64,000 nt of DNA from Peteryoungia aggregata LMG 23059 (GTDB lineage Bacteria > Pseudomonadota > Alphaproteobacteria > Rhizobiales > Rhizobiaceae): contig NZ_JAUSUW010000005.1 in NCBI RefSeq assembly GCF_030814435.1, positions 186,001 to 250,000 on the forward strand, written 5' to 3'. The translations under genes were made by a program, and so were the position numbers. This document shows, piece after piece, positions 29,536 through 37,668 of the stretch. The notes below the pieces were generated by a model. That model was not told the origin of the DNA. It ran no database searches and worked only from the letters and a program-made list of their open reading frames with translations. The stretch's first letter is position 1, and the number at the start of each line of letters is the position of its first letter.

Positions 29536-32500
29536 ATGCATCTCCTCCTAGCCCAGAAGGGATCGATCAGCGACGGCGACGAGGCCATCGATCTTGGCCA
29601 GACGCCGGGAGACGTGCTGTTCCTCTCGGCGGCCGACACGGAGCTGGCAGCGATTGCCGCAGCCGTGCAGGCGCGGGGCGGAGAGGCGCTGCGCTGGCGG
29701 CTGGCCAGCCTGATGACGCTCAAGCATCCGATGTCGGTCGATACCTATATCGAGCGCACGGCGCGCCACGCGCGGCTGATCGTGGTCAGGGCGCTGGGTG
29801 GCGCGAGTTACTTCCACTATGCGCTGGAGGCCCTGCATGCCTCAGCCCGCCGCAACGGCGCGGCCATCGTCGTGCTGCCCGGTGACGACAAGCCGGATGA
29901 AGGGCTCGCACCGTTCCAGGCCTGCACGGATGACGACCGCCAGGCACTCTGGACCTATCTGACCGAAGGCGGGGCGGGGAATGCCTCGGCTTTCGTCGCC
30001 TATGCCGAGGCCTTGCTCGATGACACCGACCGACCGGAGCCTGCACGTCCGCTGCTGAAAGCCGGAATCTGGTGGCCGGGCAGGGGCGTGATCGGGGTTG
30101 AGGAGTGGGAGCGGCTGGCGGTCGCGGTACCTCCCTCTGGCCTGCCGGCCATCTCCCCCGCACGGGGGGAGAGTGGCGTTGCGGCCGGCGGCGTGCTTCC
30201 TTCTCCCCGCCTGCGGGGAGAAGATGCCCGAAGGTCAGGCGCAACAAGTTGCGCCGGGGATGAGGGGCAAAGCACCGAACAAGACCAGCCCCTCACCCTG
30301 ACCCTCTCCTTGGCTGCGGGGAGAGGGAATATCGCCCCCCTCTGCTTCTACCGCGCCCTCGTCCAGAGCGGCGAAACCGCACCTGTCGAAGCCATTGTCG
30401 AAGCTTTGAAGGCTGAGGGCCTGATCCCTCTGCCGGTCTTCGTCTCCAGCCTTAAGGACCAGGTCTCGGTCGATACGCTCCGCGCCGTCTTCAACCGCTA
30501 CCCGCCATCCGTGGTCATCAACACGACCGGTTTCGCCGTCTCCACACCGGGCGCAGAAAAGCCGTCGACGGTGCTCGACGAGACCGGCGCCGTGGTCCTG
30601 CAGGCGATCTTCTCTTCCTCCCCGCGCGCCACCTGGGAGAGTTCGAGCCAGGGCTTGAGTGCCCGGGATCTCGCGATGAGCGTCGCCCTGCCGGAGGTTG
30701 ATGGCCGGGTGCTGACCCGCGCCATCTCGTTCAAGTCGAAGGCGCGCTTCGACGAGCGGGTAGAGGCAAATCTCGTCAGCCACGAGCCGGATGCCGGTCG
30801 CATGCGCTTCGTCGCTGAACTCGCCGCCAATTGGGCGAAGCTGCGCGCAACCGAACCCGCCGACCGCCATGTGGCGCTTGTTATGGCCAATTACCCGAAC
30901 CGCGACGGACGTCTCGGCAATGGGGTCGGACTGGACACGCCAGCCGGCACAATCGAAGTGATGCGCGCCATGCGCGACGCCGGTTACGACGTCGCCGATT
31001 TGCCCGCCGATGGCGACGCGCTGATGCAGGCCCTGATGGCAGGCCCGACCAATGCGGCGAATGATGGACGGGTCATTCGTGAACATCTTTCCGTTAGCGA
31101 TTACATAAAGTTCTTCGAGGATCTTCCCAAAGAAGTTCAGGAGCGCGTCACCGCGCGCTGGGGGGCGCCGGACGCCGATCCCTTCCATCTCGACGGTGCC
31201 TTCGCGCTGCCGCTGATGCGTTTCGGCAAGCTCATGATCGGCATCCAGCCGGCCCGTGGCTACAACATCGATCCCAAGGAAACCTATCATTCCCCTGATC
31301 TCGTGCCGCCGCATGGCTATCTTGCCTTCTACGCCTTCCTGAGGCGGGAATTTGGCGCTCAAGCCGTCATCCACATGGGCAAACACGGCAATCTCGAATG
31401 GCTGCCCGGCAAGGCGCTGGCGCTGTCGGAAACCTGCCTCCCCGAGGCCGTCTTCGGCCCGCTCCCGCATCTCTATCCCTTCATCGTCAACGATCCCGGC
31501 GAGGGCACGCAGGCCAAGCGCCGCAGCTCCGCTGTCATCATCGACCACCTGACGCCGCCGCTGACACGGGCTGAGAGTTATGGGCCGCTCAAGGATCTCG
31601 AAGCGCTGGTCGACGAGTACTACGAGGCCTCTGGTGGCGATCCGCGCCGTTTGAGTTTGCTGAAAAAGCAGATCCTGGAGCTTATCGCCGACATCGGCCT
31701 CGACCAGGATGCCGGCATCGCCAAGGGTGAGGCGGAAGATCAGGCGCTCGAAAAGCTCGACGCCTATCTCTGCGACCTCAAGGAAATGCAGATCCGCGAC
31801 GGCTTGCACATTTTCGGCCTCGCGCCGGAGGGGCGGCTGCTGACCGATCTGGTTGTCGCGCTGGCCCGTGTGCCACGCGGCCAGGGCAAGGGCGGGGATG
31901 CCAGCCTGCAGCGGGCAATCGCGGGGGATCTCCACCTGCTCTCCCCCCTTGTGGGGGAGATGTCGGCGAAGCCGACAGAGGGGGGTAAACCGCAAGTGCT
32001 GAGGGATGAGTTACCCCCCTCTGGCCTGCCGGCCATCTCCCCCTCAAGGGGGGAGATCGGCAGAACGCCAATGTCGGCGGATTTCGCACCCTTGGCAAAA
32101 ACGCCTCAGCTGCCGATGATCTCCGCATCCGCATCCGCAAAGGTGGAGGATGGCAGAGCGCCAACCTCCCCGATCTCCCCCCTTGAGGGGGAGATGCCCG
32201 GCAGGGCAGAGGGGGGTATCCCAGGCACGCCGCCAAAATCATTCGACCCCCTCTACTGCATCATGTCCTCCCCGTGGACCGGTCAGAAACTCGAGATCCT
32301 CTCGGACATCACCGACGCCCCATGGCGCACGGCGGGCGACACCGTCGAGCGCATCGAACTGCTTGCCGCAAAGCTCGTCGCCGGCGACATCGCCTGCCCG
32401 GAGAATTGGCCGCGAACCCGCGCCGTGCTTGCCGAGATCGAAGCCCGCCTGAAACCGGCCGTCGTCAGATCCGGCTCCGCCGAAATCGAGGGCCTCCTCA

Positions 32501-33789
32501 AAGGCTTAGCCGGTCATTTCGTGCCCCCCGGTCCCTCCGGCGCGCCGACGCGCGGGAGGCCGGACGTTCTGCCGACGGGCCGAAACTTCTACTCCGTCGA
32601 CAGCCGCGCCGTGCCGACGCCGGCGGCTTATGAACTCGGCAAGAAATCTGCCGAGCTCCTGATCCAGCGTTATGTGCAGGATCATGGCGAATGGCCTACC
32701 TCCTTCGGCATCACCGCCTGGGGCACGTCAAACATGCGCACCGGCGGCGATGATATCGCCCAGGCCCTGGCGCTGATCGGCGTCAAGCCGCTCTGGGACA
32801 TGGCCTCGCGCCGCGTCACCGGCTTCGAGGTGATCCCGATGGCGGTCCTCGGACGTCCGCGCGTCGATGTCACGCTGCGCATCTCCGGCTTTTTCCGCGA
32901 TGCCTTCCCCGAACAGATTGCACTCTTCGACAAAGCGGTGCGGGCGGTGGCTCATCTCGACGAGGACGAGGGAGATAATCCGATCGCGGCGCGTGTGCGG
33001 ACGGAAACCATTAAGCTCAAGGCCGAGGGGCTGGACGAAAAACAAGCCGCCCGCCGCGCCGGCTACCGTGTCTTCGGCTCGAAGCCTGGTGCCTATGGCG
33101 CAGGCCTGCAGGCCCTGATCGACGAAAAGGGCTGGAGCGACCGCGCCGATCTCGCCGAGAGTTATCTCGTCTGGGGTGGCTACGCCTATGGTGCGGGCGA
33201 GGAGGGCAAGGCGGCGCGCAGCCTGTTCGAGGAGCGCCTGCGCTCGGTCCAGGCCGTGGTGCAGAACCAGGACAATCGCGAACACGATCTGCTCGACAGC
33301 GACGACTACTACCAGTTCGAGGGCGGCATGACGGCGGCGATCGAACATGTGGCGGGTATCAGGCCGAAGGTCTATCACAACGACCACTCGCGGCCGGAAA
33401 AGCCGGTCATCCGCAGCCTCGAGGAAGAGATCGGCCGCGTCGTGCGCGCCCGCGTGGTCAATCCGAAATGGATCGAAGGCGTCATGCGCCACGGCTACAA
33501 GGGTGCCTTCGAGATCACCGCAACGGTCGACTATATGTTCGCCTTCGCCGCGACGACGGGTGCGGTCCGCGACCACCATTTCGAAGCCGCATACCAGGCT
33601 TTCATCCTCGATGAGCGCGTGCGCGACTTCATGGCCGAGAAGAATGCCCCGGCGCAAAGGGAGCTCGCGGACCGCCTGGTCGAGGCGATCGAGCGCGGCC
33701 TGTGGACGCCGAAGAGCAATTCGGCAAAATTTACACTTGAGGAGCTGGCCGCTGTCGGCTCCAGGGATTTGAAGGAAGTGCGGATATGA
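29536..33789 (+). CDS. cobN: Cobaltochelatase large subunit CobN carrying in-frame repeat insertions
   Basis: 1417-residue CobN, the large subunit of the ATP-dependent aerobic cobaltochelatase that puts Co2+ into hydrogenobyrinic acid a,c-diamide. The start at 29536 (MHLLLAQKGSIS) follows CCGGGAGCCGTC. Landmarks are PLCFYRALVQSGETAP, HMGKHGNLEWLPGKALALS, VNDPGEGTQAKRR and ITAWGTSNMRTGGDDIAQ. About 160 extra residues come from two repeat insertions, at residues about 198-265 and 801-895. Removing them gives about 1255 residues, close to the family's length. Both insertions keep the frame open and lie in linker-like, less conserved stretches. The stop overlaps cobO by 4 bases. Confidence 0.93.
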   Translation: MHLLLAQKGSISDGDEAIDLGQTPGDVLFLSAADTELAAIAAAVQARGGEALRWRLASLMTLKHPMSVDTYIERTARHARLIVVRALGGASYFHYALEALHASARRNGAAIVVLPGDDKPDEGLAPFQACTDDDRQALWTYLTEGGAGNASAFVAYAEALLDDTDRPEPARPLLKAGIWWPGRGVIGVEEWERLAVAVPPSGLPAISPARGESGVAAGGVLPSPRLRGEDARRSGATSCAGDEGQSTEQDQPLTLTLSLAAGRGNIAPLCFYRALVQSGETAPVEAIVEALKAEGLIPLPVFVSSLKDQVSVDTLRAVFNRYPPSVVINTTGFAVSTPGAEKPSTVLDETGAVVLQAIFSSSPRATWESSSQGLSARDLAMSVALPEVDGRVLTRAISFKSKARFDERVEANLVSHEPDAGRMRFVAELAANWAKLRATEPADRHVALVMANYPNRDGRLGNGVGLDTPAGTIEVMRAMRDAGYDVADLPADGDALMQALMAGPTNAANDGRVIREHLSVSDYIKFFEDLPKEVQERVTARWGAPDADPFHLDGAFALPLMRFGKLMIGIQPARGYNIDPKETYHSPDLVPPHGYLAFYAFLRREFGAQAVIHMGKHGNLEWLPGKALALSETCLPEAVFGPLPHLYPFIVNDPGEGTQAKRRSSAVIIDHLTPPLTRAESYGPLKDLEALVDEYYEASGGDPRRLSLLKKQILELIADIGLDQDAGIAKGEAEDQALEKLDAYLCDLKEMQIRDGLHIFGLAPEGRLLTDLVVALARVPRGQGKGGDASLQRAIAGDLHLLSPLVGEMSAKPTEGGKPQVLRDELPPSGLPAISPSRGEIGRTPMSADFAPLAKTPQLPMISASASAKVEDGRAPTSPISPLEGEMPGRAEGGIPGTPPKSFDPLYCIMSSPWTGQKLEILSDITDAPWRTAGDTVERIELLAAKLVAGDIACPENWPRTRAVLAEIEARLKPAVVRSGSAEIEGLLKGLAGHFVPPGPSGAPTRGRPDVLPTGRNFYSVDSRAVPTPAAYELGKKSAELLIQRYVQDHGEWPTSFGITAWGTSNMRTGGDDIAQALALIGVKPLWDMASRRVTGFEVIPMAVLGRPRVDVTLRISGFFRDAFPEQIALFDKAVRAVAHLDEDEGDNPIAARVRTETIKLKAEGLDEKQAARRAGYRVFGSKPGAYGAGLQALIDEKGWSDRADLAESYLVWGGYAYGAGEEGKAARSLFEERLRSVQAVVQNQDNREHDLLDSDDYYQFEGGMTAAIEHVAGIRPKVYHNDHSRPEKPVIRSLEEEIGRVVRARVVNPKWIEGVMRHGYKGAFEITATVDYMFAFAATTGAVRDHHFEAAYQAFILDERVRDFMAEKNAPAQRELADRLVEAIERGLWTPKSNSAKFTLEELAAVGSRDLKEVRI
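30128..30331. repeat. Composite palindromic insertion inside cobN (first)
   Basis: About 200 bases made of a family A left end (ACCTCCCTCTGGCCTGCCGG), a family B hairpin (CTTCTCCCCGCCTGCGGGGAG) with its GGGGATGAGGGGC end, and a piece of a third type (CCCCTCACCCTGACCCTCTC with GGGGAGAGGG). It is translated as PPSGLPAISPARGESG followed by low-complexity sequence, and CobN homology resumes at APLCFYRAL. Confidence 0.8.
31939..32218. repeat. Palindromic insertion inside cobN (second)
   Basis: A solo right-hand half element (CTCTCCCCCCTTGTGGGGGA to AGAGGGGGGT, 31939-31987) followed by a complete family A element (32012-32218) with both inverted ends. Read in the cobN frame it gives PPSGLPAISPSRGEIG at the left end and PISPLEGEMPGRAEGG at the right end. 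It lies between SLQRAIAGD and FDPLYCIMSSPWTG of CobN. Confidence 0.85.
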
Positions 33790-34421
33790 GCGACGACCCG
33801 AACATCGAAACCGCCGAGAGCGATCTTGCCCGCCACGCGGAAAAGATGGCCAAGAAGAAGGCCGCCCGCGACAAGATCATGGCCACCAAGACGGGCGAGA
33901 AGGGCCTGATCATCGTTCATACCGGCAAGGGCAAGGGCAAGTCCTCGGCTGCCTTCGGCATGATCTTCCGCCACATTGCCCATGGCAAGAAATGCGCGGT
34001 GGTGCAGTTCATCAAGGGGGCGATGTCGACGGGTGAACGCGATCTGATCCTGAGGCATTTCTCCGATCTCTGCGAATTTCACACCATGGGTGAGGGCTTC
34101 ACCTGGGAGACCCAGGACAAGGCGCGCGACATCGCGATGGCGAAAGCGGCCTGGGAGAAGGCCAAGGAACTGATCCGCGATCCGGCCAACTCCATGGTCT
34201 TGCTCGACGAGGTCAATATCGCCATCCGCTACGACTATATCGATCTCGCCGAAGTGCTGGAATTCCTGGCGACCGAAAAGCCACCGATGACCCATGTCGT
34301 GCTCACCGGCCGCAATGCCAAGGACGAGTTGATCGAGCTTGCCGATCTCGTGACGGAAATGGAACTGGTGAAGCACCCGTTCCGCTCGGGTATCAAGGCG
34401 CAGATTGGGGTAGAATACTAG
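33786..34421 (+). CDS. cobO: Cob(I)yrinic acid a,c-diamide adenosyltransferase CobO/BtuR
   Basis: 211-residue corrinoid adenosyltransferase of the CobA/CobO/BtuR type. The P-loop is HTGKGKGKSSAAFG, followed by VVQFIKGAMSTGERD and LDEVNIAIRYDYI. It overlaps the cobN stop by 4 bases. The N-terminal Lys/Ala-rich segment (about 30 residues) is common in rhizobial CobO. It ends the first part of the cob locus; AT-richer sequence follows. Confidence 0.96.
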   Translation: MSDDPNIETAESDLARHAEKMAKKKAARDKIMATKTGEKGLIIVHTGKGKGKSSAAFGMIFRHIAHGKKCAVVQFIKGAMSTGERDLILRHFSDLCEFHTMGEGFTWETQDKARDIAMAKAAWEKAKELIRDPANSMVLLDEVNIAIRYDYIDLAEVLEFLATEKPPMTHVVLTGRNAKDELIELADLVTEMELVKHPFRSGIKAQIGVEY

Positions 34422-34544
34422 ATGCTCTGACCTGAACCTTAATTTCCCCTACATCATACTGCCCAGTCGGATATACTGGACAAGCAAGCATGTGATTTCT
34501 AGAGAAATTTCATTGTGCGGAATATGATGGCCAAATTATAACTA

Positions 34545-35000
34545 CTATTCTTGTCGCTTTCCAAAGCGTTGATTCTTCCCGGGACGGGCAACCAGTTTTG
34601 CTGGCTTTACCTGAAATGAAGGCGAGGGCGGTTCGCGCTGAGGTACGAATGTCGAAAAAAACCAAGAGAACAATGACATGAATAACAAAAAGGAGCTTAT
34701 TGGAAGGACGAATAGGCCACCTAAAAAAGTGGCATAAAACGAAATGGCGAGAAGTATGCCGTTCAAAGCTCCTCGGGACGACCCCTCGCCAAGAGGGGTT
34801 ATGTTGAGTGCGAAGTGCACCATAGCGACTAAGATCAATCCGGTGACTAATGCGGAATAGCGAAAGAGCCTCCGCTGCGAGTTAATCCCCGCGGTGCGAC
34901 TTGTTAAAAAGCCAAGCATTGCACAGATCGTCAAGATAACAGCTGCGGCGAAGATGTTTTGTTGAATGAAAGTCTTCAGAAATGCGAGGCCCAATAGCAT
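34545..35000 (-). CDS. Hypothetical membrane protein in an AT-richer patch
   Basis: 151-residue protein with about four hydrophobic segments (including FAAAVILTICAMLGFL, FRYSALVTGLILVAMVHFAL and a long C-terminal pair) and a basic tail. No family recognised. Codon use and base composition are clearly more AT-rich than the cob genes on either side, and the surrounding 34422-35132 shares this. It may be a recently acquired gene inserted between cobO and the TSUP gene. Start uncertain. Confidence 0.5.
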   Translation of the reverse strand: MLLGLAFLKTFIQQNIFAAAVILTICAMLGFLTSRTAGINSQRRLFRYSALVTGLILVAMVHFALNITPLGEGSSRGALNGILLAISFYATFLGGLFVLPISSFLLFMSLFSWFFSTFVPQREPPSPSFQVKPAKLVARPGKNQRFGKRQE

Positions 35001-35132
35001 CTCCTTAAATTGCCCGACTGCTCGACATGGATGCGCAAGCTTGAGTACCGAAAAGCCTCAGCGTCTCAATTTGGTAGTGTGTAACTCAAAAAATGTAACT
35101 CTGCGCGGTCTTTGGTGTAAAGCTAGAATGCA

Positions 35133-35918
35133 TCAGACCCCGATCCAAACCCGGATCGGGTTGGTCGGATCGGCGAGCAGTCTGATCGCCAGTGCCACGC
35201 AGGTGATCACCAGCAGCGGCTTGATCAGCCGCGCGCCGTTTTTCATCGCGAGCCTCGAGCCGGTCTGGGCGCCGAGGAACTGGCCGATGCCCATCAGGAA
35301 ACCGATCTTCCAGAGCACGACGCCGCCGGCGACGAAGACGAGGAAGGCGCCGACATTCGAGCCGAAGTTCAGAAGCTTCGTGTGCGCGGTTGCCTTCAGC
35401 ATGCCGAAGCCGGCGAGCGAGACGAAAGCCAGCATGTAGAAGGAGCCAGTGCCTGGGCCGAAGACGCCGTCATAAAAGCCGATCATTGGCACGAAAGTCA
35501 GGCCGAACATGAAGGGTGTCATGCGCTGGTGGCTGTCGATATCAGAGAGGTTCGGCTTGAGCGCGAAATAAAGCGCGATCGCGACCAGCAGGAAGGGCAT
35601 GAAGGCGCGCAGCACGGCAGCCGGCACGAAGCTCGCGACCACGGCGCCAAGCGCACCGCCGATCACCGCCATGGCTGCCATCGGCAGCTGCTTCTTCAGG
35701 TCCACATGGCCCTTCCGCGCATAGGCGATGGTGGCGGACCCCGCGCCAAACATCGACTGCAACTTGTTGGTCCCGAGCGTCTCCAGCGGCGGAATGCCCG
35801 CAATCAGCATGGCGGGAATGGTGATCAGCCCGCCGCCACCTGCAATCGAATCGATGAAAGCGGCGATGAAGGCGGCAATGAACAGCAGCAGCAAGGCTTG
35901 AAATGCGAGATCGACCAC
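35133..35918 (-). CDS. TSUP (TauE/SafE) family permease
   Basis: 261-residue membrane protein with about eight hydrophobic segments and the TauE/SafE signature IDSIAGGGGLITIPAMLIAG, followed by LGTNKLQSMFGAGSATIAY. TSUP proteins move sulfite, sulfoacetate or other small anions; the substrate here is unknown. The start is probably the GTG at 35918 (MVDLAFQALLL after GTG to Met), since the open frame upstream to 36167 lacks conserved residues. It is divergent from cbiX. The 358-base gap to cbiX contains no further gene that I can support and no B12 riboswitch. Confidence 0.85.
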   Translation of the reverse strand: MVDLAFQALLLLFIAAFIAAFIDSIAGGGGLITIPAMLIAGIPPLETLGTNKLQSMFGAGSATIAYARKGHVDLKKQLPMAAMAVIGGALGAVVASFVPAAVLRAFMPFLLVAIALYFALKPNLSDIDSHQRMTPFMFGLTFVPMIGFYDGVFGPGTGSFYMLAFVSLAGFGMLKATAHTKLLNFGSNVGAFLVFVAGGVVLWKIGFLMGIGQFLGAQTGSRLAMKNGARLIKPLLVITCVALAIRLLADPTNPIRVWIGV

Positions 35919-36276
35919 GGAGAGACTCAAGTGAGGTTTTGCACGCGGGCAGGGAAGGTGCGTTGTTGTGGACCAATCGTCGCCGCTTCGCAACCTTGCA
36001 CGCCGTGTCGCGCGGGTCGCATAAGGGACATTCTGTGGACTGGCGCTTCCGTCACACAAAGCGCCGCAATCCGGTTTGACCGTTCGATAAGCCTTCGATA
36101 AAGCTCGTGGTAATGTGCGACGGCGCCTGTTCGACAGGCTGGAAATAGTCCGGTGCGGCCGACCCAATCAGGGGGCCAATTCCGGAGCTGTCCCAAAGGC
36201 CATGGACCGTGCCGAAAGGCGCGATAAGTCCGGCGCTTCGTACAGAAAGAAAAACGAAGCAGGGAGGCCTTGTATC

Positions 36277-37668
36277 ATGGCGGAAAAACTCGGAATCATG
36301 GTCTGCGGCCACGGCAGCCGCAATCAGAACGCGGCGAAGGAATTCGCCGTGATCGCGGAAGCGCTGCGCGCCCGCAACCCCGACATGCCGGTGGAATACG
36401 GCTATCTCGAATTCTGCAATCCGGTGATTTCGGCCGGTCTGGACAGCCTGCGCGAACAGGGTGTGACCCGCGTGCTGGCGGTCCCCGGCATGCTGTTTGC
36501 CGCCGGTCACGCGAAGAACGACATCCCCTCGGTGCTCAACACCTACCAGGCGCAGCACAAGGATTTTGTCATCAATTACGGCCGTGAACTCGGCATCGAC
36601 CTGAAGATGATCCGTGCCGCCGGCGACCGCATCCAGACGGCAGTCGACGAGGCCAACGAGACACTCGGTTTCGTCGACAAGCACGAGACGCTGTTGATGG
36701 TGGTCGGTCGCGGCTCCTCCGATCCGGACGCCAACTCGAACGCCACCAAGGTCATGCGCATGCTCTGGGAAGGCATGGGCTTCGGCTGGGGCGAGACCTG
36801 CTATTCTGGCGTGACCTTCCCGCTGGTCGAGCCGGGCCTGACGCACGCCGCCAAGCTCGGCTACAAGCGCATCGTCGTCTTCCCCTATTTCCTTTTCACC
36901 GGCGTCCTGGTGAAGCGCATCTACAGCTACACGGATGAGGTCGCGGCGCGGCATCCGGAGATCCAGTTCGTCAAGGCGAGCTATTTGAACGACCACCCGC
37001 TGGTGCTTGATGCCTTCCAGGATCGCGTCAAGGAGATCCTCGAAGGTGCGGCGGTGATGAACTGCCAGATGTGCAAGTACCGTGAACAGGTTCTCGGCTT
37101 CGAGGCCGACGTCGGCCAGCGCCAAGAAAGCCACCACCATCATGTCGAGGGTATCGGCGGCGGGTTGGAGAACTGTCCCTGCAAGGGCGATTGCGATGCC
37201 TCCTGCCGCGATCCGGATTTCTGTCGCCAGCATGGTCTGCCCTGGACGCCGGTGCACAGCCATGCCGAGCCGGCGCCGCTGAAGCCGGTGCCCATCGAGC
37301 CGGCCTTCGACTACGCGCCGTCCTTCACTTTGGGCGGCAAATATGCAGTCCTCAAGGACAAGACGCCGGATGCCGATCTGCAGGCCGTGATGGATGCACC
37401 GTCCTCGGGCAAGGCGGCCCATCACGAGCATGGACCGAACTGTGGCTGCGGCCATCACGAGCATGATCATGGGCACGACCACAACCATGCCCATGCGCAC
37501 GACCATGGGCACCATCACCACCATGATGACCATGATCACGGCCACCATCATCATGGCCATAATCACGAACACGATCATGGCCATTCGCATGGTCACGATC
37601 ACCACCATGCGCCTTATCCCCATGCCGATCATCCCTTGGGGCCGAAGTCGATGCAGAAGAAAAAGTAA
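36277..37668 (+). CDS. cbiX: CbiX-type chelatase with Fe-S motif and His-rich tail
   Basis: 463-residue sirohydrochlorin cobaltochelatase-like protein of the long CbiX type. Two chelatase-like halves are visible: MVCGHGSRNQNAAKEFAVIA near the N-terminus and MVVGRGSSDPDANSN near residue 145. The MNCQMC motif (MxCxxC) of 4Fe-4S CbiX proteins is at about residues 262-267, with more cysteines in NCPCKGDCDASCRDPDFC. The last 75 residues are extremely rich in His and Asp (many HDH and HGH runs). It begins the second cob gene row, sharing 1 base with the next gene (TAATG). Confidence 0.9.
   Translation: MAEKLGIMVCGHGSRNQNAAKEFAVIAEALRARNPDMPVEYGYLEFCNPVISAGLDSLREQGVTRVLAVPGMLFAAGHAKNDIPSVLNTYQAQHKDFVINYGRELGIDLKMIRAAGDRIQTAVDEANETLGFVDKHETLLMVVGRGSSDPDANSNATKVMRMLWEGMGFGWGETCYSGVTFPLVEPGLTHAAKLGYKRIVVFPYFLFTGVLVKRIYSYTDEVAARHPEIQFVKASYLNDHPLVLDAFQDRVKEILEGAAVMNCQMCKYREQVLGFEADVGQRQESHHHHVEGIGGGLENCPCKGDCDASCRDPDFCRQHGLPWTPVHSHAEPAPLKPVPIEPAFDYAPSFTLGGKYAVLKDKTPDADLQAVMDAPSSGKAAHHEHGPNCGCGHHEHDHGHDHNHAHAHDHGHHHHHDDHDHGHHHHGHNHEHDHGHSHGHDHHHAPYPHADHPLGPKSMQKKK

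Noticed and set aside
30235..31995. 586-residue open frame on the minus strand opposite cobN
   Set aside because: Mirror of CobN coding sequence in GC-rich DNA; no known motif, no start signal, and cobN is certain on the other strand.
29536..33789. Frameshift or assembly error in cobN because of its extra length
   Set aside because: The frame is continuous, and the extra residues correspond exactly to recognisable repeat elements; homology resumes in frame after each.
35919..36276. Second cobalamin riboswitch upstream of cbiX
   Set aside because: No B12 box (GCCAGGAGACC) or GCCACTG motif in the gap.
36052..37632. 526-residue minus-strand frame opposite cbiX, rich in Met/Val/His-like runs
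   Set aside because: The odd composition is just the complement of the His-rich tail of cbiX; no family motif.
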